This document shows, piece by piece, positions 44,924-53,927 of a stretch of 64,000 bases of DNA (the first letter of the stretch is position 1; each line of letters opens with the position of its first letter). The DNA is from Labedella endophytica (GTDB lineage Bacteria; Actinomycetota; Actinomycetes; Actinomycetales; Microbacteriaceae). The translations under genes and the position numbers were made by a program. The DNA is taken from contig NZ_RZGZ01000002.1 in assembly GCF_003990045.1 (NCBI RefSeq), positions 124,001-188,000 of the forward strand, written 5' to 3'. The notes under the pieces are model-generated. The model was not told where the DNA came from, did no database searches, and was given only the letters and a program-made list of their open reading frames with translations.

Positions 44924-45658
44924 TCAGAGCCCGGACTCCTCCGTGCGCACGAGGACGGCACCGCATTCCGGGCAGGACAGGACCTCGTCGGAGACCGCCG
45001 AGCGGACCGTCGCGAGGTCGTTGCCCGTGAGGGTCATCGTGCACGCTCCGCACGTCCCGGCGCGCAGGAGGGCTGCACCGTAGCCGCTGCGCGTCCGCGA
45101 GCGCTCGTAGGCCGTGAGCAAGGACTCGTCGATCGTCGAGACGAGGCTCGATCGCGACGCCTCGAGGGCCTCGAGCTCGCGGTCGAGGTCGGCGCGCCCC
45201 GCATCGCGCGTCGCTTCGAGCTCGGCGATGCGCGCGGACAGGGACGTGTCCGATGCGGCGGTCTCCCCGTACACGGCCTCGGCAGCCTCGAGCCGTTCCA
45301 TGACCTCGAGCTCCGCGTCCTCGAGATTCTCCTTGCGGCGACTCAACGAGACGAGCTCGGATTCGAGAGCGGTCGCATCCTTGGCCGACGACGATCCGGC
45401 GAGGCGCTCGGTGTCGCGCTTGATGCGCGAATCCACCACGGCGACATCGGACTCGATGCGGGACAGATCGGTGCGCGCGTCCTCCACAGCGCCCAGCTCG
45501 GTCGCGAGGCGGCCCCGCAACGCGTCCCGATCGACGACGAGGGCCGCGATCGCGGCGATCTCCGGGAGGTTGTTCTTCCGGTGAGCGACCCGGGAGACGT
45601 TGGTGTCGACAGTCTGGAGGTCGAGCAGGGAGCGCTGGGCTGCGGGACTGGCTTTCAT
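44924..45658 (-). CDS. Coiled-coil C4 zinc-ribbon protein
   Basis: A 244-residue protein of the zf-RING_7/DUF164 family (CdsZ-like, as in mycobacterial Rv2229c). Residues 1-185 form a long antiparallel coiled coil ([17 protein letters not shown]..., [32 protein letters not shown]). The C-terminus has a zinc ribbon with CGACTMTL and [12 protein letters not shown]. The family is conserved next to a Nif3-like gene and RNase P RNA or RNase H genes, as here. It is suggested to bind nucleic acid, but function is unproven. It is on the same strand as the Nif3-like gene, 37 bp after it. Confidence 0.88.
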   Translation of the reverse strand: MKASPAAQRSLLDLQTVDTNVSRVAHRKNNLPEIAAIAALVVDRDALRGRLATELGAVEDARTDLSRIESDVAVVDSRIKRDTERLAGSSSAKDATALESELVSLSRRKENLEDAELEVMERLEAAEAVYGETAASDTSLSARIAELEATRDAGRADLDRELEALEASRSSLVSTIDESLLTAYERSRTRSGYGAALLRAGTCGACTMTLTGNDLATVRSAVSDEVLSCPECGAVLVRTEESGL

Positions 45659-45695
45659 GGGGTTCTCACTTCATCGGGGTCGAAGGGGGCGAGCG

Positions 45696-46514
45696 CTACT
45701 GCGTGACGACGAAGTCCCACGGATCGGTCCGCAGGTCACTCACGCGCACGTCGAGATCGGGCAGTTCCGCGCGGAGCTGGCGAGCCCCCGCCTCGAGCCA
45801 CAACCACTCGCTCGCCCAGTGGGACGTGTCGAGGAGGGCGGGCCCGAGGCCGAGGAGCGCCCGTTCGCGGGCGTCCGACGTCGGGTGGTGCCGCAGATCG
45901 CTCGTGATGTACACGTCGGCGCCGACGACGGCTGGGTGCTCGAGGAGGGAGTCCCCCGCACCGGCGCAGAGGGCGATCGTCGAGACGGGCGCGTCGTAGT
46001 GGCCGGAGGCGCGGATGCCACCGGCCGTCGCCGGGAGGATGTGGGAGAGGGCCGCGGCGAGCGCCCCGAGCGTCGTCGGGGCGGGGAGCCGGCCGATACG
46101 ACCGATACCGGCCTCGCCGGTCGCATCGGGGTCGAGCGGACGCACGTCCTCGAGGCCGAGGAGCGAGGCGAGGACGCCGGAGGTGCCCGCTGCGACGACA
46201 TCGGCGTTCGTGTGGGCGGAGACGAGGGCGCAGCGGGCCCGGATCAGCCGCGTGACGAGGGAACCCTTCACCGTGTCGCCCGCGAGGGCCGTCACCCCGC
46301 GGAGGAGGAGCGGGTGGTGGGCGATGAGCAGATCGGTCCGGGCGTCGACGGCCTCGTCGACCGTGTCGCCGACGACGTCGACGACGAAGCCGACGCGCGC
46401 GATCTCGTCGTCCGGGTGACCGCACACGAGACCGGTCTCGTCCCAGGACGACGCGCCGGCCGCCGGCCACAGCCGCTCGACCGTCTGCAGGACCTCTTTC
46501 AACGCGTACGACAC
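45696..46514 (-). CDS. Nif3-like dinuclear metal centre protein
   Basis: A 272-residue member of the Nif3/YbgI (GTP cyclohydrolase I type 2-like) family, hexameric with a di-metal site; the physiological substrate is unknown. Motifs are [23 protein letters not shown] (about 63-75, metal His), [11 protein letters not shown], and the C-terminal [36 protein letters not shown]. The GTG at 46514 ([15 protein letters not shown]) lies 7 nt after TAGGGT and has no ribosome binding site; a GTG three codons earlier overlaps that box. It is followed by the zinc-ribbon coiled-coil gene and is divergent from thyA. Confidence 0.9.
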   Translation of the reverse strand: MSYALKEVLQTVERLWPAAGASSWDETGLVCGHPDDEIARVGFVVDVVGDTVDEAVDARTDLLIAHHPLLLRGVTALAGDTVKGSLVTRLIRARCALVSAHTNADVVAAGTSGVLASLLGLEDVRPLDPDATGEAGIGRIGRLPAPTTLGALAAALSHILPATAGGIRASGHYDAPVSTIALCAGAGDSLLEHPAVVGADVYITSDLRHHPTSDARERALLGLGPALLDTSHWASEWLWLEAGARQLRAELPDLDVRVSDLRTDPWDFVVTQ

Positions 46515-46521
46515 GAGCAAC

Positions 46522-46527
46522 ACCCTA
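46522..46527 (-). promoter_or_regulatory. -10 box, leaderless Nif3-like gene
   Basis: TAGGGT ends 7 nt before the GTG at 46514 and decides this start over the GTG at 46523. Confidence 0.5.
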
Positions 46528-46603
46528 CGGGATCGCTCGTCGGAGCCCGCGTCGCGTTCCCCCGACGTCGGTGTCGCCCGACCTCCGGGAGCGACGGCGG
46601 CGG

Positions 46604-46609
46604 TACCAT
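46604..46609 (+). promoter_or_regulatory. -10 box, leaderless thyA
   Basis: TACCAT ends 7 nt before the thyA ATG. Confidence 0.55.
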
Positions 46610-46616
46610 CGAGGGG

Positions 46617-47429
46617 ATGAACGAGTCGCCGATCCCCACGCCCTACGAAGACCTCCTCCGAGACGTCCTCGAGAACGGCACGCCCAAGTCCGATCGCACG
46701 GGCACCGGCACCCGGAGCGTGTTCGGACGCCAGATCCGCTTCGACCTCGCGGAGGGCTTCCCCCTCATCACCACGAAGCGGGTCCACTTCCGCTCCATCG
46801 CCTACGAGCTGCTCTGGTTCCTGCGCGGCGACGGCAACATCTCGTGGCTCACCGAGCACGGCGTGACCATCTGGGACGAGTGGGCCGATGCCCAGGGCGA
46901 GCTCGGTCCGGTCTACGGGGTGCAGTGGCGTTCGTGGCCCACCCCCGACGGCGGGCACATCGACCAGCTCGCGCAGATCATCGACACGATCCGCCGCGAT
47001 CCCGACTCGCGTCGCTTGATCGTGTCCGCCTGGAACGTCGCCGACATCCCGAGCATGGCGCTCGCCCCGTGCCACGCCCTCTTCCAGTTCTATGTGGCCG
47101 ACGGCAAGCTGTCGTGCCAGCTGTACCAGCGGAGCGCCGACATGTTCCTCGGCGTGCCCTTCAACATCGCGAGCTACGCGCTCCTCACCCATCTCGTGGC
47201 GGCGCAGACCGGTCTCCAGGTGGGCGAGTTCGTCTGGACAGGTGGCGACTGCCACATCTACGACAACCACGTGGAGCAGGTGACGGAGCAGCTCTCCCGC
47301 GACCCGTTCCCCCTCCCGACCCTGCGCATCGAGGGCGAGCACGCGGACATCTCCGACTACGCGTTCGAGGACCTCGAGGTCGAGGGATACCAGCACCACC
47401 CCGCCATCCGCGCGGCCGTCGCCGTCTGA
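46617..47429 (+). CDS. thyA: Thymidylate synthase
   Basis: A 270-residue thymidylate synthase that methylates dUMP with methylene-tetrahydrofolate, giving dTMP and dihydrofolate. Visible motifs: [18 protein letters not shown] near the N-terminus, [19 protein letters not shown], the nucleophile in [13 protein letters not shown] (about residue 152), the dUMP-binding [25 protein letters not shown] and [14 protein letters not shown]. The ATG at 46617 gives the family N-terminus and lies 7 nt after TACCAT. It is followed after 5 nt by folA, which recycles the dihydrofolate. Confidence 0.96.
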   Translation: MNESPIPTPYEDLLRDVLENGTPKSDRTGTGTRSVFGRQIRFDLAEGFPLITTKRVHFRSIAYELLWFLRGDGNISWLTEHGVTIWDEWADAQGELGPVYGVQWRSWPTPDGGHIDQLAQIIDTIRRDPDSRRLIVSAWNVADIPSMALAPCHALFQFYVADGKLSCQLYQRSADMFLGVPFNIASYALLTHLVAAQTGLQVGEFVWTGGDCHIYDNHVEQVTEQLSRDPFPLPTLRIEGEHADISDYAFEDLEVEGYQHHPAIRAAVAV

Positions 47430-47434
47430 TCGGC

Positions 47435-47932
47435 GTGCTCGGTCTCGTGTGGGCGCAGGCCCACGCCGGTGTCATCGGTCGGAACGGCGGCATGCCGTGG
47501 CACGTCCCCGAGGACCTCGCGCACTTCAAGGCCGTGACCCTGGGCGCGGCCGTCGTGATGGGCCGTCGCACGTGGGAGTCGTTCCCTGAACGCTTCCGGC
47601 CGCTCCCGGGACGCCGCAACATCGTGCTCACGCGAGACGCATCCTGGAGCGCCGACGGTGCCGAGCGCGCGACGTCCCTGGACGACGCGCTCGCCCTCGT
47701 CGGAGATGCCGACGCGTGGGTGATCGGCGGCGGTTCCCTCTACGCGGAGGCGATCAGCCGGGCGGACGTCATCGAGCTGACGGATCTGGATCTCGCCGTC
47801 GATGGAGACACGATCGCTCCGCCGATCGGTGCCGACTGGAGCGAGACGCATCGCGAACCGGCCGATGGCTGGATCCTGTCCCGAACGGACGTTCCCTACC
47901 GCTTCCGCCGGTTCGAGCGACGCCCCCGCTGA
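47435..47932 (+). CDS. folA: Dihydrofolate reductase
   Basis: A 165-residue DHFR that reduces dihydrofolate to tetrahydrofolate with NADPH. The N-terminus VLGLVWAQAHAGVIGRNGGMPWHVPEDLAHFK is the classic DHFR start with the catalytic acid in the PEDLAHFK helix. VVMGRRTWESFPERFRPLPGRRNIVLTR (NADPH binding) and AWVIGGGSLYAEAI follow. The GTG at 47435 is the only start that fits the family and is 5 nt after the thyA stop, so translation is probably coupled. The thyA-folA pair closes the thymidylate cycle. Confidence 0.94.
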   Translation: MLGLVWAQAHAGVIGRNGGMPWHVPEDLAHFKAVTLGAAVVMGRRTWESFPERFRPLPGRRNIVLTRDASWSADGAERATSLDDALALVGDADAWVIGGGSLYAEAISRADVIELTDLDLAVDGDTIAPPIGADWSETHREPADGWILSRTDVPYRFRRFERRPR

Positions 47933-48023
47933 CCGTTTGCACGCGGATGAGCGGCTGACAAGCCCTTCTCGGCCCACGGTGCATCTCGCCTACCGTCGCG
48001 ATGACGACCGATGAGGAGGCACC

Positions 48024-48761
48024 ATGCTGGAACGCGACGTCGCTCCCGGGATACACCGACTGTGCATCGCGCACACGAACGTCTACCTGGTCGAGCACGA
48101 GGGGCGCGTCCTCGTCGTCGACGCGGGGTTGCCGTCCTTCTGGAAGCCGCTCCTCCGAGCGCTCGACGAACTCGGCCACGGGCCCGAGCAGGTGGACGCC
48201 GTCGTCCTGACCCACGCGCACTTCGATCATGTCGGAGTCGCCAGACGGGCCCGCACCGCGTGGCGCGTGCCCGTCTGGGTGCACGCCGACGATGCCCACC
48301 TCGCGGCCCATCCCTACTCCTATCGGCCGGAGCGTGCACGGTTGCTCTACCCGCTCGCACACCCCGGAGGCCTCAAGCCGCTCGCGGACATGGCCGTCGC
48401 GGGAGCCCTCGTCGTCCGAGGCGTCTCTGACACGTCGGTCCTCACCCCGTCGACGCTCATCACGGGCGAACCGATCGTCATTCCCACCCCTGGCCATACG
48501 GCAGGTCACATCGCTCTTCATTTCCCGGAGAGGGACGCGCTCATCGTCGGAGACGCGATCGTCACCCTCGACCCGTACACCGGAGGCACCGGCCCACAGA
48601 TCGTCGCACGCGCCGCGACCGCCGACAGTCCGGAGGCGCTCCGGTCGCTCGAGGCCCTCGCAGCGACGAACGCGACGACCGTCCTGACCGGACACGGGGA
48701 TCCGTGGCGGAAGGGCATCCGATCCGCCGTGGCTGCCGCACGCTCCCGAGGAGCCCATTGA
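48024..48761 (+). CDS. MBL-fold metallohydrolase
   Basis: A 245-residue metallo-beta-lactamase-fold hydrolase. The metal motif is VVLTHAHFDHVGVARRA (about 60-75), preceded by LVVDAGLPSFWKPLL. Later ligands are in PTPGHTAGHIALHF, LIVGDAIVTLDP and the final TVLTGHGDPWRKG. This group is mostly annotated as glyoxalase II-like or quorum-type hydrolases; the substrate cannot be told. AGGAGG is 5 nt before the ATG. It is preceded by folA but 91 bp away, so it probably has its own promoter (TACCGT around 47991). Confidence 0.85.
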   Translation: MLERDVAPGIHRLCIAHTNVYLVEHEGRVLVVDAGLPSFWKPLLRALDELGHGPEQVDAVVLTHAHFDHVGVARRARTAWRVPVWVHADDAHLAAHPYSYRPERARLLYPLAHPGGLKPLADMAVAGALVVRGVSDTSVLTPSTLITGEPIVIPTPGHTAGHIALHFPERDALIVGDAIVTLDPYTGGTGPQIVARAATADSPEALRSLEALAATNATTVLTGHGDPWRKGIRSAVAAARSRGAH

Positions 48762-48799
48762 GCGGCTCCGCGAGCGGCCGCGAGCGCCCGGCGGCGACG

Positions 48800-48805
48800 T
48801 AGACT
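48800..48805 (+). promoter_or_regulatory. -10 box, leaderless MFS gene
   Basis: TAGACT ends 6 nt before the GTG start at 48812. Confidence 0.55.
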
Positions 48806-48811
48806 CCTCTG

Positions 48812-50140
48812 GTGCCATCAGCTCCTCCGTCCTCGTCCCCGGCGAGGCGCGGGCACCTGATCGACATCAGCCCCCTCCGGCAGAGCCCCGCGTTCGCCCG
48901 ACTCTGGGCGGGCAGCGCGATCGCCGGGATCGGCGGTCAGATGACGATCGTCGCCGTGGGACTCCACGTGTACGAGTTGACCGGTTCCACGTTCGCCGTG
49001 GCGATGGTCGGCACTCTCGCTCTCATCCCGATGATCGCGGCCGGCCTCTACGGCGGGATGCTCGCGGACGCCTTCGATCGCCGCCGCGTCGCCCTCGCCT
49101 CCTCGAGCGTCGCGTGGCTCGCGACGATCGGTCTCGCCCTCGTGGCGTGGGGCGGATCGGAGGTGCTGTGGCCGTTCTACGTGCTCACGACCCTGACGTC
49201 CGTGGCCGCGACCATCACGGGCACCGCCAGGCAGGCGATCGTGCCCCGACTGGTCTCCCGCGAACTCCTCCCGGCCGCATCGGCCCTCGGGGGCGTCAGC
49301 ATGGGTGTGATGGTGACGGTCGGCCCGGCGCTCGCCGGCGTACTCGTCGCCTCGGTGGGCTTCGGGTGGACCTACACGATCGATGTGATCCTCTTCTCCG
49401 CGGCGTTCCTCGGCATCGTGACCCTGCCCTCGATCCGCCCAGAGGGCGAACGGCACCGGCCGGGACTCGAGTCCGTGCGCACCGGTCTGCGCTTCCTGAA
49501 GGGCGCTCCGAACATCCGGATGTCCTTCATCGTCGACATCATCGCGATGACCTTCGGGCGTCCGCACGCGCTGTTCCCCGCCGTCGGGGCGCTCGTCATC
49601 GGCGGCGGTGCCGTCACGGTCGGCATCCTCACGGCGGCGAGCGCCGTCGGCACCCTCGTGTGCAGCCTGTTCTCCGGACGCATCGGACTGGTTCGGAAGC
49701 ACGGCATCGCTATCGGCTGGTCCATCGCCGTCTACGGGGCCTTCGTAGCGGGGTTCGGCGCCGTGCTCGCGTTCCTGGCTCTGACCGGCGGGACGCGGCC
49801 GACGACCGACATCGAGGGCGCGAGTATCGTCGCTCTCACCATCGCTGCGGTGATGATGGCCGGCACGGGTGCCGCCGACAACGTGAGCTCGATCTTCCGG
49901 AACACGATGCTGCAGTCCGCCGTGCCCGACAACATGCGGGGCCGCCTGCAGGGAATCTTCACCGTCGTCGTCACGGGCGGACCACGTGTGGGCGACTTCT
50001 ACGTCGGCGTGCTCGCGCTCGTGGTGGCCGTGTGGGTCCCCCCGCTGCTCGGTGGAATCCTCATCATGGCGCTCATCGCCCTGTGCCTGCGCCTCACGCC
50101 GAGCTTCCGTCACTACAACGCGGACTCCCCCACCCCGTAG
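48812..50140 (+). CDS. MFS transporter (EntS/macrolide-efflux-like)
   Basis: A 442-residue permease of the MFS_3 group, which includes enterobactin exporter EntS and macrolide efflux proteins. It has about 12 helices, with ARLWAGSAIAGIGGQMTIVAVGLHVYELTGS at the first helix. LYGGMLADAFDRRRVAL is the loop 2-3 signature, and QAIVPRLVSRELLPAASALGGVSMGVMVTVGPALAGVL and QSAVPDNMRGRLQGIFTVVVTGGPRVGDF are typical of this group. The cargo is unknown. The start is a GTG at 48812 with a leaderless-type promoter. It stands alone, 51 bp after the MBL gene. Confidence 0.85.
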   Translation: MPSAPPSSSPARRGHLIDISPLRQSPAFARLWAGSAIAGIGGQMTIVAVGLHVYELTGSTFAVAMVGTLALIPMIAAGLYGGMLADAFDRRRVALASSSVAWLATIGLALVAWGGSEVLWPFYVLTTLTSVAATITGTARQAIVPRLVSRELLPAASALGGVSMGVMVTVGPALAGVLVASVGFGWTYTIDVILFSAAFLGIVTLPSIRPEGERHRPGLESVRTGLRFLKGAPNIRMSFIVDIIAMTFGRPHALFPAVGALVIGGGAVTVGILTAASAVGTLVCSLFSGRIGLVRKHGIAIGWSIAVYGAFVAGFGAVLAFLALTGGTRPTTDIEGASIVALTIAAVMMAGTGAADNVSSIFRNTMLQSAVPDNMRGRLQGIFTVVVTGGPRVGDFYVGVLALVVAVWVPPLLGGILIMALIALCLRLTPSFRHYNADSPTP

Positions 50141-50275
50141 TCGGTTCTCCGGGGTCTCTCGCGCTCAGGAGAGCGCCCTCGACGTCGTGCCGCCGTCGGG
50201 TGCTGAGGCGTCCCCGCGGCCGCTCGGCCGTGCGGGCCACGGTGTGGACGCTTGCGCGGACGGCGTCCGGAGACG

Positions 50276-50857
50276 ATGATCGAACGTATGTTCGAATCCG
50301 GCAGCGCAGCGTGTATCGCCTCGACGCGCTCGGGGCCATGCCCGCGACCGGCCGACCATGCTCCCGTCCCGCTCTGCACAGCACACCTCGGGGCGGTCGG
50401 CGACTGGATCGACGCCGAAGCGGGACACACCGACGCCCTTCCGACCCCGTGCCGCGCCTGCGGGTCGCGTCTCGGCGTGCGCTATCCGTCCGGGTGGCTC
50501 TGCGCCGCGTGCGAGTGGCGCGTCGGCGAGGTCCTCGACGGCGAACTCCCACCCCCGCGCGTCGACGTGGTCTACTACATCCGGTTCGACGACCGCATCA
50601 AGATCGGCACGACCGCGAACCCCCGTCAGCGGCTCCAACGGCTCTGGCACGACGACGTGCTGGCGTTCGAGCGCGGCGACCGCCTCGTGGAGCGTCGACG
50701 CCACACGCAGTTCGCGAATCTTCGCCAGGGCACCTCCGAGTGGTTCTCCCCCGGCCCCGCGCTCGACCGCCACATCACCGAACTCGCTGCCGGCATCGAC
50801 GACCCCTGGGCCCGCCACGCGCGCTGGGTCGCGGATGCGGTCGCCCTCCGCGGGTGA
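50276..50857 (+). CDS. GIY-YIG nuclease family protein with zinc ribbon
   Basis: About 193 residues. The N-terminal half is cysteine-rich and includes a zinc-ribbon-like pair of CxxC motifs (PTPCRACGSRLGVRYPSGWLCAACEWRVGEVL). The C-terminal half is a GIY-YIG/T5orf172-like domain: VVYYIRFDDRIKIGTTANPRQRLQRLW, with the catalytic-type arginine, then ERGDRLVERRRHTQFANLRQGTSEWFSPGPAL carrying the conserved glutamate. The start is uncertain (ATG 50276 or 50288; GGAG lies just upstream of the first). No toxin, restriction or mobile partner is adjacent. Role unknown. Confidence 0.8.
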   Translation: MIERMFESGSAACIASTRSGPCPRPADHAPVPLCTAHLGAVGDWIDAEAGHTDALPTPCRACGSRLGVRYPSGWLCAACEWRVGEVLDGELPPPRVDVVYYIRFDDRIKIGTTANPRQRLQRLWHDDVLAFERGDRLVERRRHTQFANLRQGTSEWFSPGPALDRHITELAAGIDDPWARHARWVADAVALRG

Positions 50858-50933
50858 ATCGATCCGCTCTACGCGGTCGGACGCGTTACCGCCATCCCTC
50901 GACCACGGCCGCCGACGCCGGAAGAGTGGAGCC

Positions 50934-51134
50934 ATGTCGAACATCCGATTGATCCTGCCCGATGAGAACGACGTCGAATTCGTCGGCGTCACCCCGCCCG
51001 AGACGTACACGACCAACAACGGGGAGTACGTCCTCGACCGCGTCGGCGAGGACGTCGATGCCGTCGACGACGCGACCGGACACCACGAAGACGACGTCCT
51101 CGTGGCCTGGTATACGAGGAAACCCTCGATCTGA
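50934..51134 (+). CDS. Small acidic hypothetical protein
   Basis: A 66-residue acidic protein: MSNIRLILPDENDVEFVGVTPPETYTTNNGEYVLDRVGEDVDAVDDATGHHEDDVLVAWYTRKPSI. It looks like a small beta-rich domain and has no motif I recognise. The ATG has GTGGAG 3-8 nt upstream. It lies 76 bp after the GIY-YIG gene on the same strand and may be cotranscribed with it. Confidence 0.6.
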   Translation: MSNIRLILPDENDVEFVGVTPPETYTTNNGEYVLDRVGEDVDAVDDATGHHEDDVLVAWYTRKPSI

Positions 51135-51216
51135 CGCGTGCGGCGCGCTCCGTGCACGCCAGCCGTGATGACGGTACCCCTCGTGATCGGTGCGGATGAC
51201 CAGATCGACGGGAACG

Positions 51217-52122
51217 TCAGCCGCGGTCGGTGATGAGGGAGTCGAGCTCGCGGCGGACGAAGGCGAGGGCCGGGTTCTCGGCCGTCGAGCGGCGCCAGAC
51301 GGCCGAGACCTCGCGGAACGGTATCTCGGCCTCGACGGGGACGGGCACAACGCCCGCCGGCAGCGCCGGTCGCCCGAGGCGCGGCAGGAGGGCTACAGCG
51401 ATCCCCGCGTCGACCATGGCGATGTGGGAGCTGTAGTCGGCGTCGTAGTAGGCGATGTCGGCGTGGTGGCCGGCACCGGCGAGCAGCTGGCACAGACCCT
51501 GATGGCAGATCGTGCCGACGAGCGTACTCACCCAGGTCTCCTCGCCCAGTTCGGCCGGCGTCACGGACGTCCGACCCGCGAACGCGTGATCGACCGGCAC
51601 GAGCACGTCGACACGATCGTCGAACAGACGCTCGGTCGCGAGCAGCGGGGGAACGTCGAGCGTGACGGTGTTCCAGTTGTGCACGAGCCCCATGTCGGCG
51701 CGGCCGCGCTCGAGCACCTCGAGTACGTCCCACGGGTCCATCTCGGTCGTCGTGACGCGCAGGCCCGGGGCGGAGGCGCGCAGCCGCGCGATGAGCGGTG
51801 CGACGAGACCCCGGTGGGCGGTCGAGAACGATGCGATGCGGAACGTGCCCGTGAGAGGCGCGTCCGGGGCGTGCGCGATGCTCTCGAGCGCCTCGAGATC
51901 CCCGAGGAGGGCGACCCCGCGATCGGCGACGAGGCGGCCGTGCTCGGTGAGCAGCACGCGGCGCCCCACTCGCTCGAGGAGCGCCGAGCCGGTCTGACGC
52001 TCCAGGCGCTTGATCTGCTGAGACACCGCGGAGGGCGTGAAGTCGAGGCTGGCGGCGGCCGACGCGACCGTACCGAGGTCGCGCACGGCGATGAGGGACC
52101 GGAGGGACGTCAGATCAATCAT
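51217..52122 (-). CDS. LysR family transcriptional regulator
   Basis: A 301-residue LysR-type regulator. The winged helix is at the N-terminus (LRSLIAVRDLGTVASAAASLDFTPSAVSQQIKRLERQTGSALLERVGRRVLLTEHG), followed by the linker helix and the periplasmic-binding-protein-like effector domain (GTFRIASFSTAHRGLVAPLIARL...). It is divergent from an EamA exporter gene with 72 bp between the starts, the usual layout for a regulator of its neighbour. TAGCGT ends 6 nt before the ATG, suggesting a leaderless transcript. The effector is unknown. Confidence 0.92.
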   Translation of the reverse strand: MIDLTSLRSLIAVRDLGTVASAAASLDFTPSAVSQQIKRLERQTGSALLERVGRRVLLTEHGRLVADRGVALLGDLEALESIAHAPDAPLTGTFRIASFSTAHRGLVAPLIARLRASAPGLRVTTTEMDPWDVLEVLERGRADMGLVHNWNTVTLDVPPLLATERLFDDRVDVLVPVDHAFAGRTSVTPAELGEETWVSTLVGTICHQGLCQLLAGAGHHADIAYYDADYSSHIAMVDAGIAVALLPRLGRPALPAGVVPVPVEAEIPFREVSAVWRRSTAENPALAFVRRELDSLITDRG

Positions 52123-52128
52123 GTACGA

Positions 52129-52134
52129 ACGCTA
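52129..52134 (-). promoter_or_regulatory. -10 box, leaderless LysR gene
   Basis: TAGCGT ends 6 nt before the LysR ATG in the divergent LysR/EamA intergenic region. Confidence 0.5.
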
Positions 52135-52194
52135 CCGGTTTAAGGGTGTGGGTAGTCGCTGGTTTTGCATGATCACCACTGGCAGGCTGAACCC

Positions 52195-53145
52195 ATGACC
52201 CCCCGCCACACCCTGCTCGCCCTGCTCGTCGTCGTCCTGTGGGGGTTCAACTTCGTGATCATCGACGAGGGGCTCGACGGCGTGCCTCCCCTGCTGTTCC
52301 TCGCCCTGCGGTTCGTCATCGTCGCCATCCCGGCGATCTTCCTCGTGCCCCGACCGAAGGCGCCGTGGCACATCGTGGTCCTCATCGGACTCTTCCTGAG
52401 CCTCGGACAGTTCTCCCTGCTGTACCTCTCGCTCGCTGCGGGCATGCCGCCAGGGCTCGCGTCGCTCCTCCTGCAGGTGCAGGTGGTCTTCACGCTCATC
52501 CTCGCGAGCGTCACCCTGCGCGAGAAGCCGAGACGCATGCAGATCGTCGGCACGATCGTCGGAATGATCGGCCTCGGCATCGTGATCTCGGGACAGGCCG
52601 CCATCGTGCCGTTGCTCGCGCTCCTCCTCATCTTCGCCGCCGCGCTCTCCTGGGCCACGGGCAACGTCATCACCCGCCACGCGAAGATCAGCTCGGGGCT
52701 GTCGCTCGTGGTGTGGTCGGCCCTCGTCGTTCCGATCCCGAGCTTCGCGCTCTCGCTCCTCGTCGACGGACCGACGGTCGTGGGCGACGCCCTCGCTCAC
52801 TTGTCGCTCGCCGCGATCCTGAGCACCGTGTACACGGCGGTCGCCGCCTCTCTCGTGGGCTACGGCATCTGGAACTCCCTGATGGCCCGCTACCCGGCCG
52901 CGCGGGTGGCTCCGTTCACGCTCCTCGTCCCCGTCATCGGGATCGCCGCGGCCTGGGTCGTGCAGCACGAGCAGCCGAGCGTCACCGACATCATCGGTGG
53001 CGCCGTCATGCTCGCCGGGCTCGCAGCGGCCGTGATCGTGTTCGACGGCCGCCGGCGCGGGCCGGCTGCGGCCGATGGCCTCGCCGCCCCGCTCGATCTG
53101 CCCGCGCCGACGGCGCACGAGGTGGGGGCGACCACCGCGCGCTGA
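52195..53145 (+). CDS. EamA family (DMT superfamily) exporter
   Basis: A 316-residue transporter with ten hydrophobic helices arranged as two EamA repeats. The start TPRHTLLALLVVVLWGFNFVIIDEGL and later LPAVYLAAG-like SLAAGMPPGLASLLLQVQVVFTLILASVTLREKPRRMQIVGTIVGMIGLG are typical of the YdcZ/EamA amino-acid-metabolite exporters. The second repeat ends with LLVPVIGIAAAWVVQHEQPSVTDIIGGAVMLAGL. A cytoplasmic tail of 30 residues follows. The ATG at 52195 is preferred over one ten codons upstream since it gives the usual short N-terminus. It is probably controlled by the divergent LysR regulator. Confidence 0.9.
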   Translation: MTPRHTLLALLVVVLWGFNFVIIDEGLDGVPPLLFLALRFVIVAIPAIFLVPRPKAPWHIVVLIGLFLSLGQFSLLYLSLAAGMPPGLASLLLQVQVVFTLILASVTLREKPRRMQIVGTIVGMIGLGIVISGQAAIVPLLALLLIFAAALSWATGNVITRHAKISSGLSLVVWSALVVPIPSFALSLLVDGPTVVGDALAHLSLAAILSTVYTAVAASLVGYGIWNSLMARYPAARVAPFTLLVPVIGIAAAWVVQHEQPSVTDIIGGAVMLAGLAAAVIVFDGRRRGPAAADGLAAPLDLPAPTAHEVGATTAR

Positions 53146-53221
53146 CTCGGAAGAGCGCGCCAACACCGGAGGGCGGAACCCCGTGAGCGAATTCGGGACC
53201 ACCGCGAGGATCAGGGAGGGG

Positions 53222-53294
53222 TGGGCCCTACCGGGCTCGAACCGATGACATCCACGGTGTAAACGTGGCGCTCTACCAACTGAGCTAAAGGCCC
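53222..53294 (-). tRNA. tRNA-Val (anticodon TAC)
   Basis: On the minus strand the gene reads GGGCCTTTAGCTCAGTTGG, with D arm, anticodon stem GCCAC/GTGG around TTTACAC (anticodon TAC), and T arm GTTCGAGCC, closing with AGGGCCC and discriminator A. The 73-nt cloverleaf is complete. The 3' CCA is not encoded (ACCC follows). Confidence 0.96.
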
Positions 53295-53453
53295 CTCACG
53301 CCTCTCGGCGCGCATCGATCCTAGCGGAGCACTCGCCCCTCGCGCATTCCGAGAGGCGGGAGACAGCGTCCGCTCCGATGGAGCCCGTTCGCGCGATTCC
53401 ATTCCATCCGGGCGCATGAAAGCGCGCAGCTGGACGACTCTGTGGCAGCGGCC

Positions 53454-53927
53454 TCAGACGGGGATGCGTCGCAGCTCGTCGAGGGCCGTGCGGTAGGCGG
53501 CGATATCGCGCGCCTCGCCCGGAGCGGTGATGAAGCTCGCGCGGATGATGCCGTCGACGTCGATGAGGAAGGTGGCACGGTTGGCCTGGCCGCGCTCCGG
53601 CAGGAACACGCCGTACTCCTTGGCCACCTGGCCGTGGGGCCAGAAGTCGGCGAGGAGGCGGAACGGGAACTCCTCCTTCTCGCCCCACGCCCGGAGGGAG
53701 AAGGTCGAGTCGACGGAGATCGCGAGGAGCTCGACGCCCGCATCCGCGAACATCGAGAGATTGTCGCTCAATGCACACATCTCGTTCGTGCAGATGCCCG
53801 AGAAGGCGAGGGGCACGAAGACCACGGCGACGGGCCTCTTCCCGCGGAACGACGACAGACGCACCGCCTCGCCGTACTGATCCAGGAGTTCGAAGTCGGG
53901 AGCCCTCGTGTCGTTCTCGAGTGCCAT
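53454..53927 (-). CDS. Peroxiredoxin (AhpE-like)
   Basis: A 157-residue thiol peroxidase of the AhpE group. The peroxidatic cysteine is in VPLAFSGICTNEMCAL (about residue 46), where the PxxxS/TxxC motif is clear; a second cysteine five residues later might resolve the disulfide. APDFELLDQYGEAVRLSSFRGKRPVAVVF at the N-terminus and ERGQANRATFLIDVDGIIRASF in the second half complete the thioredoxin-like fold. The ATG at 53927 has AGAGG upstream; the frame is open further but not conserved-looking. It probably detoxifies peroxides in the cytoplasm. It is divergent from aceE. Confidence 0.93.
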   Translation of the reverse strand: MALENDTRAPDFELLDQYGEAVRLSSFRGKRPVAVVFVPLAFSGICTNEMCALSDNLSMFADAGVELLAISVDSTFSLRAWGEKEEFPFRLLADFWPHGQVAKEYGVFLPERGQANRATFLIDVDGIIRASFITAPGEARDIAAYRTALDELRRIPV

